The notes below the pieces were generated by a model, which ran no database searches, had not been told where the DNA came from, and saw only the letters and a program-made list of their open reading frames with translations. This document shows positions 35,484 through 43,613 of a stretch of DNA of 64,000 nt, one piece after another. Position numbers and translations under genes: made by a program. Source of the stretch: Leptothermofonsia sichuanensis E412 (GTDB taxonomy: Bacteria > Cyanobacteriota > Cyanobacteriia > Leptolyngbyales > Leptolyngbyaceae); contig NZ_CP072600.1 of NCBI RefSeq assembly GCF_019891175.1, forward strand, positions 3,410,001-3,474,000, read 5' to 3'. Each line of letters opens with the position of its first letter. Positions within the stretch are counted from its first letter, which is position 1.

Positions 35484-35951
35484 ATGATATTCCGCGCAGA
35501 AAGCCTTGTCGTCGCTGGTACAGTCCTGGCGACAGGAATATCCATAATTGCTCAACCTGCTCGTGGGCAAACTCAAAGGTGTGTCCCATTCCGGGCTATA
35601 GGAGGAGGAACCCGGATTGAAAAATCTGTGTCACCGCCGGGTACGGGGGTGACCCGCGACAACTGGAATACTGATTTCATCGTGCCCAGTAACCAAAACT
35701 TCCGTCGCTATGTCGCCAGCATCTTACCCCTGAATGGGGGCGAGTATAACCTTCAGATGAATTTGAAATACAGGGATAATACAGCAGACACCGTCTATAA
35801 CCGGATAGCTAGATTGCCAGAACGGAAAACTTATTCAATCTCTGGTACTCCTCGAATAAATGCCAACCCCTATCAGGTCAACGTGCAGGTTGGAGGAGTT
35901 CCAGTCATTGGTAATTCCTATGTTGTCTCTGTTTCAGGATGCTGGAACTAA
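35484..35951 (+). CDS. exported protein of unknown function
   Basis: A 155-residue protein with a signal peptide ([23 protein letters not shown]) and a mature part rich in beta strands, Gly, Asn and Arg ([39 protein letters not shown]). A strong AAGGAGGA stands seven bases before the ATG. I do not recognise a family. Its last 18 bases overlap the end of obgE on the other strand. It follows the IS1 relic directly, so its promoter region may have been altered by that insertion. Confidence 0.65.
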   Translation: MIFRAESLVVAGTVLATGISIIAQPARGQTQRCVPFRAIGGGTRIEKSVSPPGTGVTRDNWNTDFIVPSNQNFRRYVASILPLNGGEYNLQMNLKYRDNTADTVYNRIARLPERKTYSISGTPRINANPYQVNVQVGGVPVIGNSYVVSVSGCWN

Positions 35952-36944
35952 CTCATCTAACATCTGCCAGATGCGATGCATCAGGGTATCTAACCCATCA
36001 CGGGTAACCGCAGAAATCGTGAAGACCGGGGAACTGCTGATCGTTTCCAGTTGAGTGGCGATCGCTTCCACCTGCGCGGCATCCTGAGCGATCGCATCGA
36101 TCTTATTGAGTGCCAGCACCTGGGGACGATCGGACAATCCCCGACCGTAAGCCTGGAGTTCTGCCTGAATGGTGGTGTAATCAGCAACGGGGTCAGTACT
36201 GGTAATATCTACTAGGTGAAGCAGGAGGCGAGTGCGCTCGATGTGGCGAAGAAACTCATGTCCCAATCCCAATCCGAGGTGGGCACCCTCAATCAATCCC
36301 GGAATATCGGCAAAAACAGTACCATCGCCGCTGGGTTTACGAACCACCCCCAGGTTTGGTACCAGCGTTGTGAAGGGATAGTCAGCAATTTTAGGGCGGG
36401 CAGCCGAAAGTGCTGCAATCAGAGTGGATTTGCCCGCATTTGGCAACCCAATGATACCCACTTCAGCCAGTAGCTTAAGTTCCAGGCGAAGCGATCGCTC
36501 CTCTCCCGGCAACCCTGGCAACGCCCATTCGGGAGCACGGTTACGATTACTGAGGAAATGCTGGTTTCCCAATCCACCCTTCCCCCCCTGAGCCACACAG
36601 AGGGTTTGTCCTGGTGCTATGAGATCCCCAATGATTTCTCCGGTTTCTGCATCATAAACAACGGTGCCACAGGGAACCTCAATCAGGCGATCGCGCCCCG
36701 ACGCACCCGTGCGATTATTCGGTCCACCCCGCTGTCCGTCCTCTGCCTTGAACAAATGGTTATAGCGAAAATCCAGCAGGGTTTGCAGATTTTCCACAGC
36801 ATTCAAAATTACCGATCCGCCCCTGCCACCATTACCACCCGATGGTCCTCCTGCCGGGACATACTTTTCCCGGCGAAAGGCAACCAGTCCGTCGCCCCCT
36901 TTCCCACCCTGCACCTGAATGTCTACCTGATCAATAAATTGCAT
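35934..36944 (-). CDS. obgE: GTPase Obg
   Basis: A 336-residue Obg/CgtA GTPase tied to large ribosomal subunit assembly and stress signalling. The glycine-rich Obg fold comes first ([36 protein letters not shown]), then the G domain with G1 [10 protein letters not shown]3 [10 protein letters not shown], and G4 NKID. No OCT domain follows, as usual for cyanobacterial forms. The start is the ATG before QFIDQV; an upstream TTG adds only three residues. The gene converges with and overlaps the exported protein gene by 18 bases. Confidence 0.95.
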   Translation of the reverse strand: MQFIDQVDIQVQGGKGGDGLVAFRREKYVPAGGPSGGNGGRGGSVILNAVENLQTLLDFRYNHLFKAEDGQRGGPNNRTGASGRDRLIEVPCGTVVYDAETGEIIGDLIAPGQTLCVAQGGKGGLGNQHFLSNRNRAPEWALPGLPGEERSLRLELKLLAEVGIIGLPNAGKSTLIAALSAARPKIADYPFTTLVPNLGVVRKPSGDGTVFADIPGLIEGAHLGLGLGHEFLRHIERTRLLLHLVDITSTDPVADYTTIQAELQAYGRGLSDRPQVLALNKIDAIAQDAAQVEAIATQLETISSSPVFTISAVTRDGLDTLMHRIWQMLDELVPAS

Positions 36945-37549
36945 GGAACCCAATCGAAACCTCTGCCCTGATCATAGGAAATAACCGCAGCGGATGCATG
37001 ACGTTTATTCAGTCAGAAGTTCATAGTGCAGGTTGGCAGAAATAACCCTACAGTGCCTTTGCTGTCTGCTGCGCACGGGCAGCCCTACATCCTTCTGCCT
37101 TCTTGTAATAGGATTAAAGCCTATCCGAAAAGCCCCCACGGTCAGAGCCTGAACCCAGACTGATGAGGTTTTAAATAAGCTTTTAGACTGAAATCAAGTT
37201 CCCATGACTTTACAGATTGAAACTTTGCGAAAAGATAGACTAAGATCTTGAATAGTGAACCTGGAAGCAGTCTGCCCCGGTATCAGGCAGGGAACTTATC
37301 AGGCAGGAAAGTGGGAAGCGGACAGGGATTTCTGAAATAATCTTGTAGATTTAAGAGCTTGTTCGGTTATCCCTCCTGAATTCGTCAGGAAAATGTTTGT
37401 CACAATCCTGTAGTGTGCTAATATCAATACCTGAAAAAGCGGCTTCCCAAAAGACGCAGCTATCTACACATTTCCGAAGTACTTATTTCCGAAACCCAGT
37501 TAGGAAGCTTTCGAGAAGTATTTGCAAAATTAGGATCCCAAAACACAGT
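36945..37549. other. intergenic region of 600 bases containing one 68-bp-family MITE
   Basis: A divergent spacer between obgE and the DUF4327 gene. The MITE at 37117-37183 is described separately. A possible long leader of the DUF4327 gene occupies the right part (an open frame from 37397 is not conserved in character). Nothing else found. Confidence 0.4.
37117..37183. mobile_element. 68-bp-family MITE with TA flanks
   Basis: Starts AAGCCTATCCGAAAAG and ends in a diverged AAATAAGCTTT. TA flanks both sides (37115-37116 and 37184-37185). The interior CCCAGACTGATGAGG matches the CCAGACTGAGGAAG core of other members at 41932, 43498 and 54454. Confidence 0.7.
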
Positions 37550-37771
37550 ATGAGCCAGCAGGTTATTCACCCAATGGTCAAGTTGCAGCGACAGGTGCAA
37601 AAATTGATCGACTCAAAAGTGCTAAAGCCAACGGATAGTATCTGGAAGATTGCTCTCCTGTATGGGGACGACTGGTCTTTCTTAAAGCAAGAGTTGCTTG
37701 CCTACGACTTTACCATGCAGGATCCCGTCAGCGAATTGCTGGCCGTTGAAAGCTGGGAAGACGAAGAGTAA
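37550..37771 (+). CDS. DUF4327 family protein
   Basis: A 73-residue cyanobacterial protein. The family text is clear: QVIHPMVKLQRQVQKLIDSK, TDSIWKIALLYGDDWSF and DFTMQDPVSELL. It is small, soluble and predicted helical, with an acidic tail. Function unknown. The start is the ATG before SQQVIHP; the open frame reaches 51 codons further upstream but those residues look untranslated. Confidence 0.82.
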   Translation: MSQQVIHPMVKLQRQVQKLIDSKVLKPTDSIWKIALLYGDDWSFLKQELLAYDFTMQDPVSELLAVESWEDEE

Positions 37772-38110
37772 CGCGAAGTGCGACAATCTTCAGTTCCCCG
37801 GTGTTTGAGGAGGTTAGCCCAGTCAATTCGATTGAAGTCCACGAGATACCGGGGAGCCTGGCTTCCAGGTTGCAGATGGCGTGAGTCATCAAGGTAAAGG
37901 AATGCAAACCAACGGCATATAAAGGGACGAAAGAACACAGAGATGGGGCTTCATTGATCCATTAGCCCTCCCTTGTTTATCCCTCTTTAATCACTCTTGA
38001 AGCAGATAAGTTCTGATCTGAAAATACTCCGTTTCCACGGCTCTACCTGGAAATGGCGAATCTGAGGCTCTGGCTCCTTTCACGTTTACTTGAGACTGTG
38101 CCTCACACCC
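37772..38110. other. intergenic region with repeat fragments
   Basis: A convergent spacer of about 340 bases. It contains a fragment of the CACAGAG family near 37925 (AAAGGGACGAAAGAACACAG) and, at 38087-38133, a diverged copy of the TATAGCCC repeat that runs into the kinase gene. No gene seen. Confidence 0.4.
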
Positions 38111-38133
38111 TTAGAAAGGGCTATAAAGGCATT
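38087..38133. repeat. TATAGCCC-type palindrome reaching into the kinase gene end
   Basis: GTGCCTCACACCCTTAGAAA followed by GGGCTATA matches the arm at 53030-53065 and 54851-54880. The last codons of the kinase gene (LYSPF, stop) are read from this repeat on the minus strand, so insertion seems to have supplied its C-terminus. Confidence 0.5.
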
Positions 38134-39451
38134 TTTCCAGAGCATGGGCCAGTTCGCCCGCCGTCTGGTAGCGATCGCCCGGACGGTAGGCGGTCACCCG
38201 TTCAATGACTTTTTGTAACGCTGGAGAAGCAACTGTTAGTTTCTCCAGATCAAACCCATAGCCCAGGTGCCGCTTTTTGTAATACCGAACAGGGCTATCT
38301 GCGGTCAGGAGGTAAATCAGGCTGGGACCAATTGCATACAGGTCGGACTGGGTAGTTGGGCGTCCCTGGGTTTGTTCTGGGGCGCTGTATCCTTCTGCGC
38401 CAATCCGAGTCCGGGAAGGCATCCCCACGGCTTTCACCGCACCAAAATCCAGCACAATTACCCGATTGCTACGGTTTTCCACCAACAGATTGCCCGGCTT
38501 AATATCCCGGTGGATGATGGGCACTTCCCGATTATGGAGGTATTCCAGCACCTTACAGGTTTGAATCATCCAGGTTATTGCTTGTTCCTGACTGACAGGT
38601 CCCTGACTGCGTACCCATTTCTCCATATCCTTTCCATGCACCAATTCCATCACCAGGTACTTTTTGCCACCTTCAATAAAAAAGTCATAAAACCTGGGAA
38701 TTCCTGCATGGTTCAGGCTCTTAAGGGTACTTGCCTCGCGCTCGAACAATTCCTGTGCCTTAGGAATCAGAGCCATATCTGTGTTCATTTCCTTTAACAC
38801 CTGGAGACCGCTCTGCATCTGCCCCGCAGGGGTCGCTATGCTGGGGTTCCACACCAGGTAGGTCGTACCCATACCACCCCTGCCCAGAATCCGCAATACC
38901 TGATAGTGGCGGATTGTTTGCTGAATTTTAACGGGTTGACCACAGTGGATGCAAAACAAGTTTCCAGGAGCATTCCCTTCGTGGGCGCAGGTCGGTTTTG
39001 GCTGAACCGGAAAGCTGGCGGCTGACTGGACAAGCTCTGGGGAAGGAGGATGTTGTCCCGCAAGGGACGGTTCTGAAAGGGATGGTTCTGAGAGAGACGA
39101 TGGATTCAACCCGGGTTGGGGATGGAGCAAAATTTGAAATTGCAGTAAGGGACCGCCCCTGGCTAATTGAATCAGGCTGTCTTCCAGAATCATGCCCTGA
39201 GACATCAGGTAGCCATTCACAAAGGTGCCGTTGGCACTGTGGTTGACCAAATGCCATCCAGCCTGGATTGGAGACGAAGAAGCAGGCAGATCAACCCGCC
39301 GCAATTCCAGATGAAAGCGGGAAACCAACAAGTCTTCAAGCACAATGTGGTTCCCGGGAGCACGCCCAACCCGCAGCAAAGGCTCATGGTCAAACTGCCA
39401 CTGCTTTATGGGAGTACGGTGCTGGGGATCAAGTAGGGTCAGAATGACCAT
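38111..39451 (-). CDS. FHA-domain Ser/Thr protein kinase
   Basis: A 446-residue kinase. The N-terminal FHA domain covers about 1-105 (LLRVGRAPGNHIVLEDLLVS, NHSANGTFVNGYLM). A linker with a CxxC-type knuckle (CIHCG near 170) precedes the Hanks-type kinase domain from about 185 (LGRGGMGTTYLVW glycine loop, VLKEMN with the Lys, catalytic IIHRDIKPGNLLV, DFG in IVLDFGAVKAVG, SAPEQTQGRPTTQSDLYAIG). No transmembrane segment. The next gene on the strand side is a PP2C phosphatase about 100 bases upstream, so kinase and phosphatase likely form a functional pair. The last five residues derive from a repeat. Confidence 0.9.
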   Translation of the reverse strand: MVILTLLDPQHRTPIKQWQFDHEPLLRVGRAPGNHIVLEDLLVSRFHLELRRVDLPASSSPIQAGWHLVNHSANGTFVNGYLMSQGMILEDSLIQLARGGPLLQFQILLHPQPGLNPSSLSEPSLSEPSLAGQHPPSPELVQSAASFPVQPKPTCAHEGNAPGNLFCIHCGQPVKIQQTIRHYQVLRILGRGGMGTTYLVWNPSIATPAGQMQSGLQVLKEMNTDMALIPKAQELFEREASTLKSLNHAGIPRFYDFFIEGGKKYLVMELVHGKDMEKWVRSQGPVSQEQAITWMIQTCKVLEYLHNREVPIIHRDIKPGNLLVENRSNRVIVLDFGAVKAVGMPSRTRIGAEGYSAPEQTQGRPTTQSDLYAIGPSLIYLLTADSPVRYYKKRHLGYGFDLEKLTVASPALQKVIERVTAYRPGDRYQTAGELAHALEKCLYSPF

Positions 39452-39552
39452 TGCTGCTTCTAAGGACTAAGTAACCACCACCAATTCCTCCCCTCTCTCC
39501 TCTCTTCTCTTTCCTTTCTAACAGCCAACAACTAACAACGGATTCCCTGCCT

Positions 39553-41625
39553 TTACCGGAGGTGATCTAAGTTGGGACGAACTTTGGCACGAATGGCGAT
39601 CGCCGTAATGTTGTCATGCCCATTGTATTGGTTTGCCAGGTCAATTAGCTGTCCGACACCCTGATCAAGATTTGTTTGTGAGCTTAAGAGGGGTTCAATA
39701 TGAGTCTTCAGGTGGGTTTCTAACAAATCATTATCCGATAATCCATCGGAACAAAGGAGAAGAAGCGTATCTTCATTCAATTCAAAATACTGCACATCAG
39801 GTTTAACAAAATTCTCATCCCGTGGTCCAAGTGCCTGGGTTAGTTGATAGGCATCGGGACGGGCATAGGCAATGTCTGGATCAACCCCTCGCTGAATTTC
39901 TCGCTGACCAACTTCGTGATCTACGGTAATCTGCTCCAGTCCCCGCTTGCGGGTGTAACGGTAAAGCCGACTGTCTCCTACATGGGCGACCGCCACTTCT
40001 GCATCTTGAATCAGAACGGTTACCAGGGTTGTTCCCATACGTCCGCTACCAGAGCGGGCATTTTGCTGGTTCACATCATAAATGGCCTTGTTGGCAAGTT
40101 GCACCGCTTCATTTAAGGACTCAGAACTGGGCAATTTACCAATACCATTCTCTGAAAAAGGTGAACCCTGCCAGGTTTCCTTAAAATACCGGCGCAGCGT
40201 ATCGACAGCCAGAGCACTGGCGACCTCTCCTCCTGCGTGTCCGCCCATGCCATCACAAAGGATATAGAGATTGCGCACATGTACTGTTTTGCCGGAGGGG
40301 CTTTCTAGGCGACTCATCTGGGTTTCAATCCCAAAGTAATCTTCGTTGTGGTCCCGCTGGCGACCGATGTCGGTGCGGCCTGCATCCTCCAGACTGAACA
40401 ACTGCATGGGCAGCACAACTGTGGGCAAATCATCACCCTCGCTTTCCCCGTCATCTTCGAGCAGAGTCGCAATCTCATTTTGTACCTCCAACCGGGTAGA
40501 ATCTATGGGCGTGCTGACATCGGCAGAGCCATTCATAGGACTCCCCGAAGGAAGGTCGGTGGTACCCGGGTCAGAATTCAGAGCAGAATCCAGGTCGTCA
40601 GAATCCAGCATTTGATCAAACTCAACATGGGCTGCATGAAGGTCGTCTGCGATCGCCTCCATGCGGAACTTTAAATCAGGGATCGCGGTTAAATGACCCG
40701 CTTCGAGGTCGGCTAATAGCTGGGAAATTGCCCCTAACTGGGTCTGTTCAGACTGGGCATACAAAATTTGCCAGAGGCGTCCCAGATGGTACAGAGTGGG
40801 GACATGGTCTGGAGGGTTGGGGTAAATTTGCTGGAGGCATAGCGCCTGATCTTCATTAACCCTCAGGTTAGAAGGCTCCAGGAGACTCTGCTGGCTGTTA
40901 ACCAGTTCTAGCTGGCTCCATAACTCAACCATTTCGTAAAGCCAGTGCAAAAGTTGCAGTTGAGGGATGATTAATTCATCGTTTGACCACAGCTCGGTTA
41001 ACCGGGGGTACAGGGAGCGGTCTTCCAGCAGCAGTATTTGTTGTCCATTCTGCTGCCATGCCTCATGGAGCACAGGCAGTGCCTGATTACATTTATCTTG
41101 CAAGGTCAGGTAGGGGCTGGCGATTGCAGGAAATGTAACTGAGCTGACAAAGCTGGGGAATTGGGGTTCAGTTGTTGAGTCGCCAACATTTCCTGACTGG
41201 CTGATTGAAGGCTCCAGCGTCGAGGGTTCTGATTTTTCCCTGACCATTACTTCCAGCAGTGAAGGTTGAAAGGGTTGGCAATCTAAAACCCTTAAGTACC
41301 TGACTGTTCCAGCGGACTCAACAGCAGGAAACGTTGCCAGAATGCGGTACCGCTGTTGAGGATCTAAAAAACCATCTGGTTCCAGGGAAAGCGGGATGGA
41401 AACCGGGTTAGAGGATGGGGATTTTATTAGCGGCTCTGATTGGTCAGTCACAATCGCCCACCAGGTCACGCCAGCGATCGCCCCACACATTTGACAGTTG
41501 ACCAGGTCAAAGGGCACCAGACTGCCACATTGGGGGCAGGTATTGTGAGTTAACGAAGTGCCGCACTCCTGACAGAATTTGTTTGTATTCGGGTTTTCAA
41601 ACTGGCAATTGGGACAAACAAGCAT
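39553..41625 (-). CDS. PP2C-type protein phosphatase with zinc-ribbon N-terminus
   Basis: A 690-residue protein. Double zinc ribbons open it (CPNCQFENPNTNKFCQECG, CPQCGSLVPFDLVNCQMCG). A long helical central region of about 350 residues resembles a degenerate kinase-like or scaffold segment. The C-terminal PPM/PP2C domain (about 425-680) has all metal-binding motifs: RQRDHNEDYFG, CDGMGGHAGGE, SDGLSDNDLLE and GHDNITAIAI. It removes phosphate from Ser/Thr and is the likely opponent of the adjacent FHA kinase. It is cytosolic by sequence. AAGGAA stands before the ATG. Confidence 0.9.
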   Translation of the reverse strand: MLVCPNCQFENPNTNKFCQECGTSLTHNTCPQCGSLVPFDLVNCQMCGAIAGVTWWAIVTDQSEPLIKSPSSNPVSIPLSLEPDGFLDPQQRYRILATFPAVESAGTVRYLRVLDCQPFQPSLLEVMVREKSEPSTLEPSISQSGNVGDSTTEPQFPSFVSSVTFPAIASPYLTLQDKCNQALPVLHEAWQQNGQQILLLEDRSLYPRLTELWSNDELIIPQLQLLHWLYEMVELWSQLELVNSQQSLLEPSNLRVNEDQALCLQQIYPNPPDHVPTLYHLGRLWQILYAQSEQTQLGAISQLLADLEAGHLTAIPDLKFRMEAIADDLHAAHVEFDQMLDSDDLDSALNSDPGTTDLPSGSPMNGSADVSTPIDSTRLEVQNEIATLLEDDGESEGDDLPTVVLPMQLFSLEDAGRTDIGRQRDHNEDYFGIETQMSRLESPSGKTVHVRNLYILCDGMGGHAGGEVASALAVDTLRRYFKETWQGSPFSENGIGKLPSSESLNEAVQLANKAIYDVNQQNARSGSGRMGTTLVTVLIQDAEVAVAHVGDSRLYRYTRKRGLEQITVDHEVGQREIQRGVDPDIAYARPDAYQLTQALGPRDENFVKPDVQYFELNEDTLLLLCSDGLSDNDLLETHLKTHIEPLLSSQTNLDQGVGQLIDLANQYNGHDNITAIAIRAKVRPNLDHLR

Positions 41626-42122
41626 GGTGGAGTTTCCTTAATTCCCATTTAAAGCGTGCCCGAAAATCCGTAACTGACTGTCGTTAAGATATCTCGGATA
41701 GGCTTTTCTAGGTAAATCAATACCTGAAACGTAAACCTTAGCCTATTAAAGCCTATCCGAAAAGCCTTAATCTCTAAAGTCTAATACCCGTCGGGGTAGT
41801 TTTTGGGGATAGCCTCCCTACCATGATTCCCCAAATCAGATCTGGAAGCGCAGGTTCACTAAATATCTCCAGATACACGGAACCTTCAGGAGTGGGATTA
41901 GTCAGGATACCTTACTGAACAGAGCCACTAAAAGCTAATCCGAAAAGCCTAAATGCCCAAAGCCCAAACCCAGACTGAGGAAGGTTTTGGATAGGCTTTA
42001 AGACCCATTGGTGTAGCCTGCCCGGAGGGCATAGAGCATCAAGAACCTGCTTTGTGTCTTTTGTGCCTTCGTGGTTAGTTCGACAGATAATAAAATGCTC
42101 GATACCAAGCACTGAGCAAAGA
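41626..42122. other. repeat-rich intergenic region with a cluster of 68-bp-family MITEs
   Basis: Between the phosphatase and tRNA-Gln lie at least three members: a diverged one at 41652-41705 (AAGCGTGCCCGAAAAT to TCGGATAGGCTTT), one whose left end AAGCCTATCCGAAAAG starts at 41749 and whose right end is decayed, and a complete one at 41932-41999. A CACAAAG-type fragment follows at 42045-42095. No gene. Confidence 0.6.
41932..41999. mobile_element. 68-bp-family MITE, AA flanks
   Basis: Starts AAGCTAATCCGAAAAGCC and ends GGATAGGCTTT; interior CCCAGACTGAGGAAGG. AA on both sides (41930-41931, 42000-42001) is the likely 2-bp duplication. The length, 68 bp, equals that of the copies at 43498 and 54454. 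Confidence 0.7.
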
Positions 42123-42194
42123 CTGGGGCGCTAGGATTCGAACCTAGGGATGGCGGAACCAAAATCCGCTGCCTTACCGCTTGGCGACGCCCCA
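42123..42194 (-). tRNA. tRNA-Gln (anticodon TTG)
   Basis: A 72-nt cloverleaf on the minus strand. The acceptor TGGGGCG pairs with CGCCCCA, the D arm reads GCCAAGCGGTAAGGC, the anticodon loop ATTTTGG carries TTG, and the T arm GGTTCGAATCC is exact. The discriminator is G, and CCA is not encoded. It is followed and preceded by MITE-rich DNA. Confidence 0.95.
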
Positions 42195-42237
42195 ACATGT
42201 GACCTTGCTTATCTTAGCAGTTTTTGAGGTAGGCATG

Positions 42238-42723
42238 TCAACTGCTTTCAGACTGCCCATTCATGGGATTAAGTGCCAGCACCTGCTGATTCAGGAAATT
42301 GACCAGATCTTCAACTGTATCCAGAGATTGCGGATCAAAGTGATCACTGATATCCACCCCAAACCATTGAAAAAAGTCATCACAGAGGGTGAGTTGCCAG
42401 TCAAACCAACAAATCAGTGGAAGATGCAAGTCCTGATGCAGGCGATCGCCCGGTCGCACCCTGGAAAACTCCAGACCACTGTAGTCTGGCATACGCTCGT
42501 AGACAAAATTGACTACCTGCGGAGAAACAAAGTGGTCACGCCGGAATTGCTCAAACCATTCCTTTGCACTCAAAGGAGAGCGACTATGCAGGAACCACTT
42601 GACGCGCTGCCGGGTCCAAAGGTCGGGACTGAGATCCGCGTAGGTTCTGAGGCTATACAGAATGTTCTTGAAGCGTCGCCACATGCGCTTTCCCGTGCTG
42701 AACCTTAGCTTAAGTATTCCCAT
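42238..42723 (-). CDS. uncharacterised protein, possibly acyl-carrier-like C-terminus
   Basis: A 161-residue protein. The N-terminal part is basic (GKRMWRRFKNILYSLRTYAD) and the middle has SPLSAKEWFEQFRRDH. The C-terminal half (RPGDRLHQDLHLPLICW, FGVDISDHFDPQSLDTVED, LVNFLNQQV) recalls the helical fold of DUF1493/acyl-carrier-type proteins, but the phosphopantetheine Ser is not identifiable, so this is only a resemblance. It lies just upstream of tRNA-Gln on the same strand. Function unknown. Confidence 0.6.
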   Translation of the reverse strand: MGILKLRFSTGKRMWRRFKNILYSLRTYADLSPDLWTRQRVKWFLHSRSPLSAKEWFEQFRRDHFVSPQVVNFVYERMPDYSGLEFSRVRPGDRLHQDLHLPLICWFDWQLTLCDDFFQWFGVDISDHFDPQSLDTVEDLVNFLNQQVLALNPMNGQSESS

Positions 42724-42807
42724 CGCCTCCGGGATATCACAGGTTTGAACGTGACATTGAAATTAACCTTTGAACACAAGCCACAGCAGTAACCACATCT
42801 GCCAGGA

Positions 42808-42914
42808 ATATCGCAGGGGACAGGGAACAGGGGACGGGGTATAGGGAAGATAAGGATGACGGAATCAGATTTTCAGCGTTCTAATTTGGCCTGATCTGGA
42901 TGGCGACTGCTATA
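42808..42914. repeat. GGTCAGGAC-type repeat, copy 3
   Basis: GCAGGGGACAGGGAACAG at one side and TTCTAATTTGGCCTGATC with CGACTGCTATA at the other. Same motif order as 15334 and, inverted, 21476. Confidence 0.55.
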
Positions 42915-42981
42915 CAAGGCTAATCACCCAGACTCCTGAGGCACTGAGCACCGTCCAGATAACCTGAGATTTAAAATCAGT

Positions 42982-43022
42982 AAAAAAGGCTCCCCGGCTT
43001 CTTGAAGGAGAAACCGGGGAGC
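42982..43022 (-). terminator. Rho-independent terminator of psaI
   Basis: Read on the minus strand: GCTCCCCGG pairs with CCGGGGAGC (43014-43022 and 42989-42997) around a 16-base loop, followed by a run of six T (42982-42987). It lies about 90 bases after the psaI stop. Confidence 0.88.
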
Positions 43023-43113
43023 TTAATGTCAAAAATTGTCCTGCAAAAAAGGTGACTTTGAGGCGAAATCTCTTGCAAGAGATGGACAAAAGAATTCCGC
43101 CCCCCTATCAGCC

Positions 43114-43242
43114 CTAGATTCCGCTGGGGTCTTCGCGTTCGATATAGATGAACAAAAGACCAAAGACAACCGCAGGCAAGAGCCAGCAGACAACAGGAAT
43201 TAGAATCCAGGGTAAGAAAGAAGCTGCGTATTCGCCGGTCAT
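43114..43242 (-). CDS. psaI: photosystem I reaction centre subunit VIII (PsaI)
   Basis: A 42-residue single-span thylakoid protein. It reads [18 protein letters not shown], then [17 protein letters not shown] and ends REDPSGI, the conserved PsaI tail. PsaI sits at the periphery of PSI and stabilises PsaL binding and hence trimer formation. AGGAAAC stands upstream of the ATG at good spacing. A strong terminator follows, so it is a monocistronic transcript; in many cyanobacteria psaI neighbours psaL, but here psaL is not adjacent. Confidence 0.93.
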   Translation of the reverse strand: MTGEYAASFLPWILIPVVCWLLPAVVFGLLFIYIEREDPSGI

Positions 43243-43433
43243 AGAATGTTTCCTATCTAGATTTGGATGATTCCTGGAAAGACTCTACTGTGAACTGGGG
43301 ACAAGTTTGTGGTTTCTAAAGATTCTTAATAATCTGGCGCGGCCCTTTGGTGAACTGCCAACGCCATGTGCAACTTGGAAGCCCGGATCCCTGCTGTCTT
43401 GTTGACTCCAGTCAAAAAGTTGACAAGCCACTA
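43243..43433. other. spacer with solo IS630-like end
   Basis: Upstream region of psaI. At about 43419-43433 the sequence GTTGACAAGCCACTAG resembles the right terminus of the IS630 element (CTTGACAAGCTACTAG) but no transposase accompanies it. It abuts the CACAAAG MITE at a shared TA. Confidence 0.5.
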
Positions 43434-43613
43434 GTGCAGGTTGCCGAAAATAACCCGCCAGTTTTGGCTTCAACCACAAAGACACAAAGCGCACGAAAAG
43501 CCTATCCGAAAAGCCCCAATGGACAAAGCTCAACTCCAGACTGAGGAAGTTTTCGGATAGGCTTTAAGAAACTGTGTGTCCCTTTGTGGTGAAAAATTTC
43601 TGCCGCAATGCAC
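43434..43613. mobile_element. CACAAAG MITE carrying a nested 68-bp MITE
   Basis: Same element as 21606-21723, with ends GTGCAGGTTGCCG and, on the other strand, GTGCATTGCGGCAG, and TA on both sides (43432-43433 and 43614-43615). It is enlarged by the 68-bp MITE at 43498-43565 plus a 2-bp AA duplication. The right-hand TA is part of the TAG stop codon of the 884-residue gene. Confidence 0.75.
43498..43565. mobile_element. 68-bp MITE nested in the CACAAAG MITE
   Basis: Starts AAGCCTATCCGAAAAGCC and ends TTTTCGGATAGGCTTT, with the core CTCCAGACTGAGGAAG. AA flanks both sides (43496-43497, 43566-43567). Comparison with the copy at 21606 (ACACGAAGAAAT) shows the uninterrupted sequence and fixes the insertion point. 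Confidence 0.8.
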
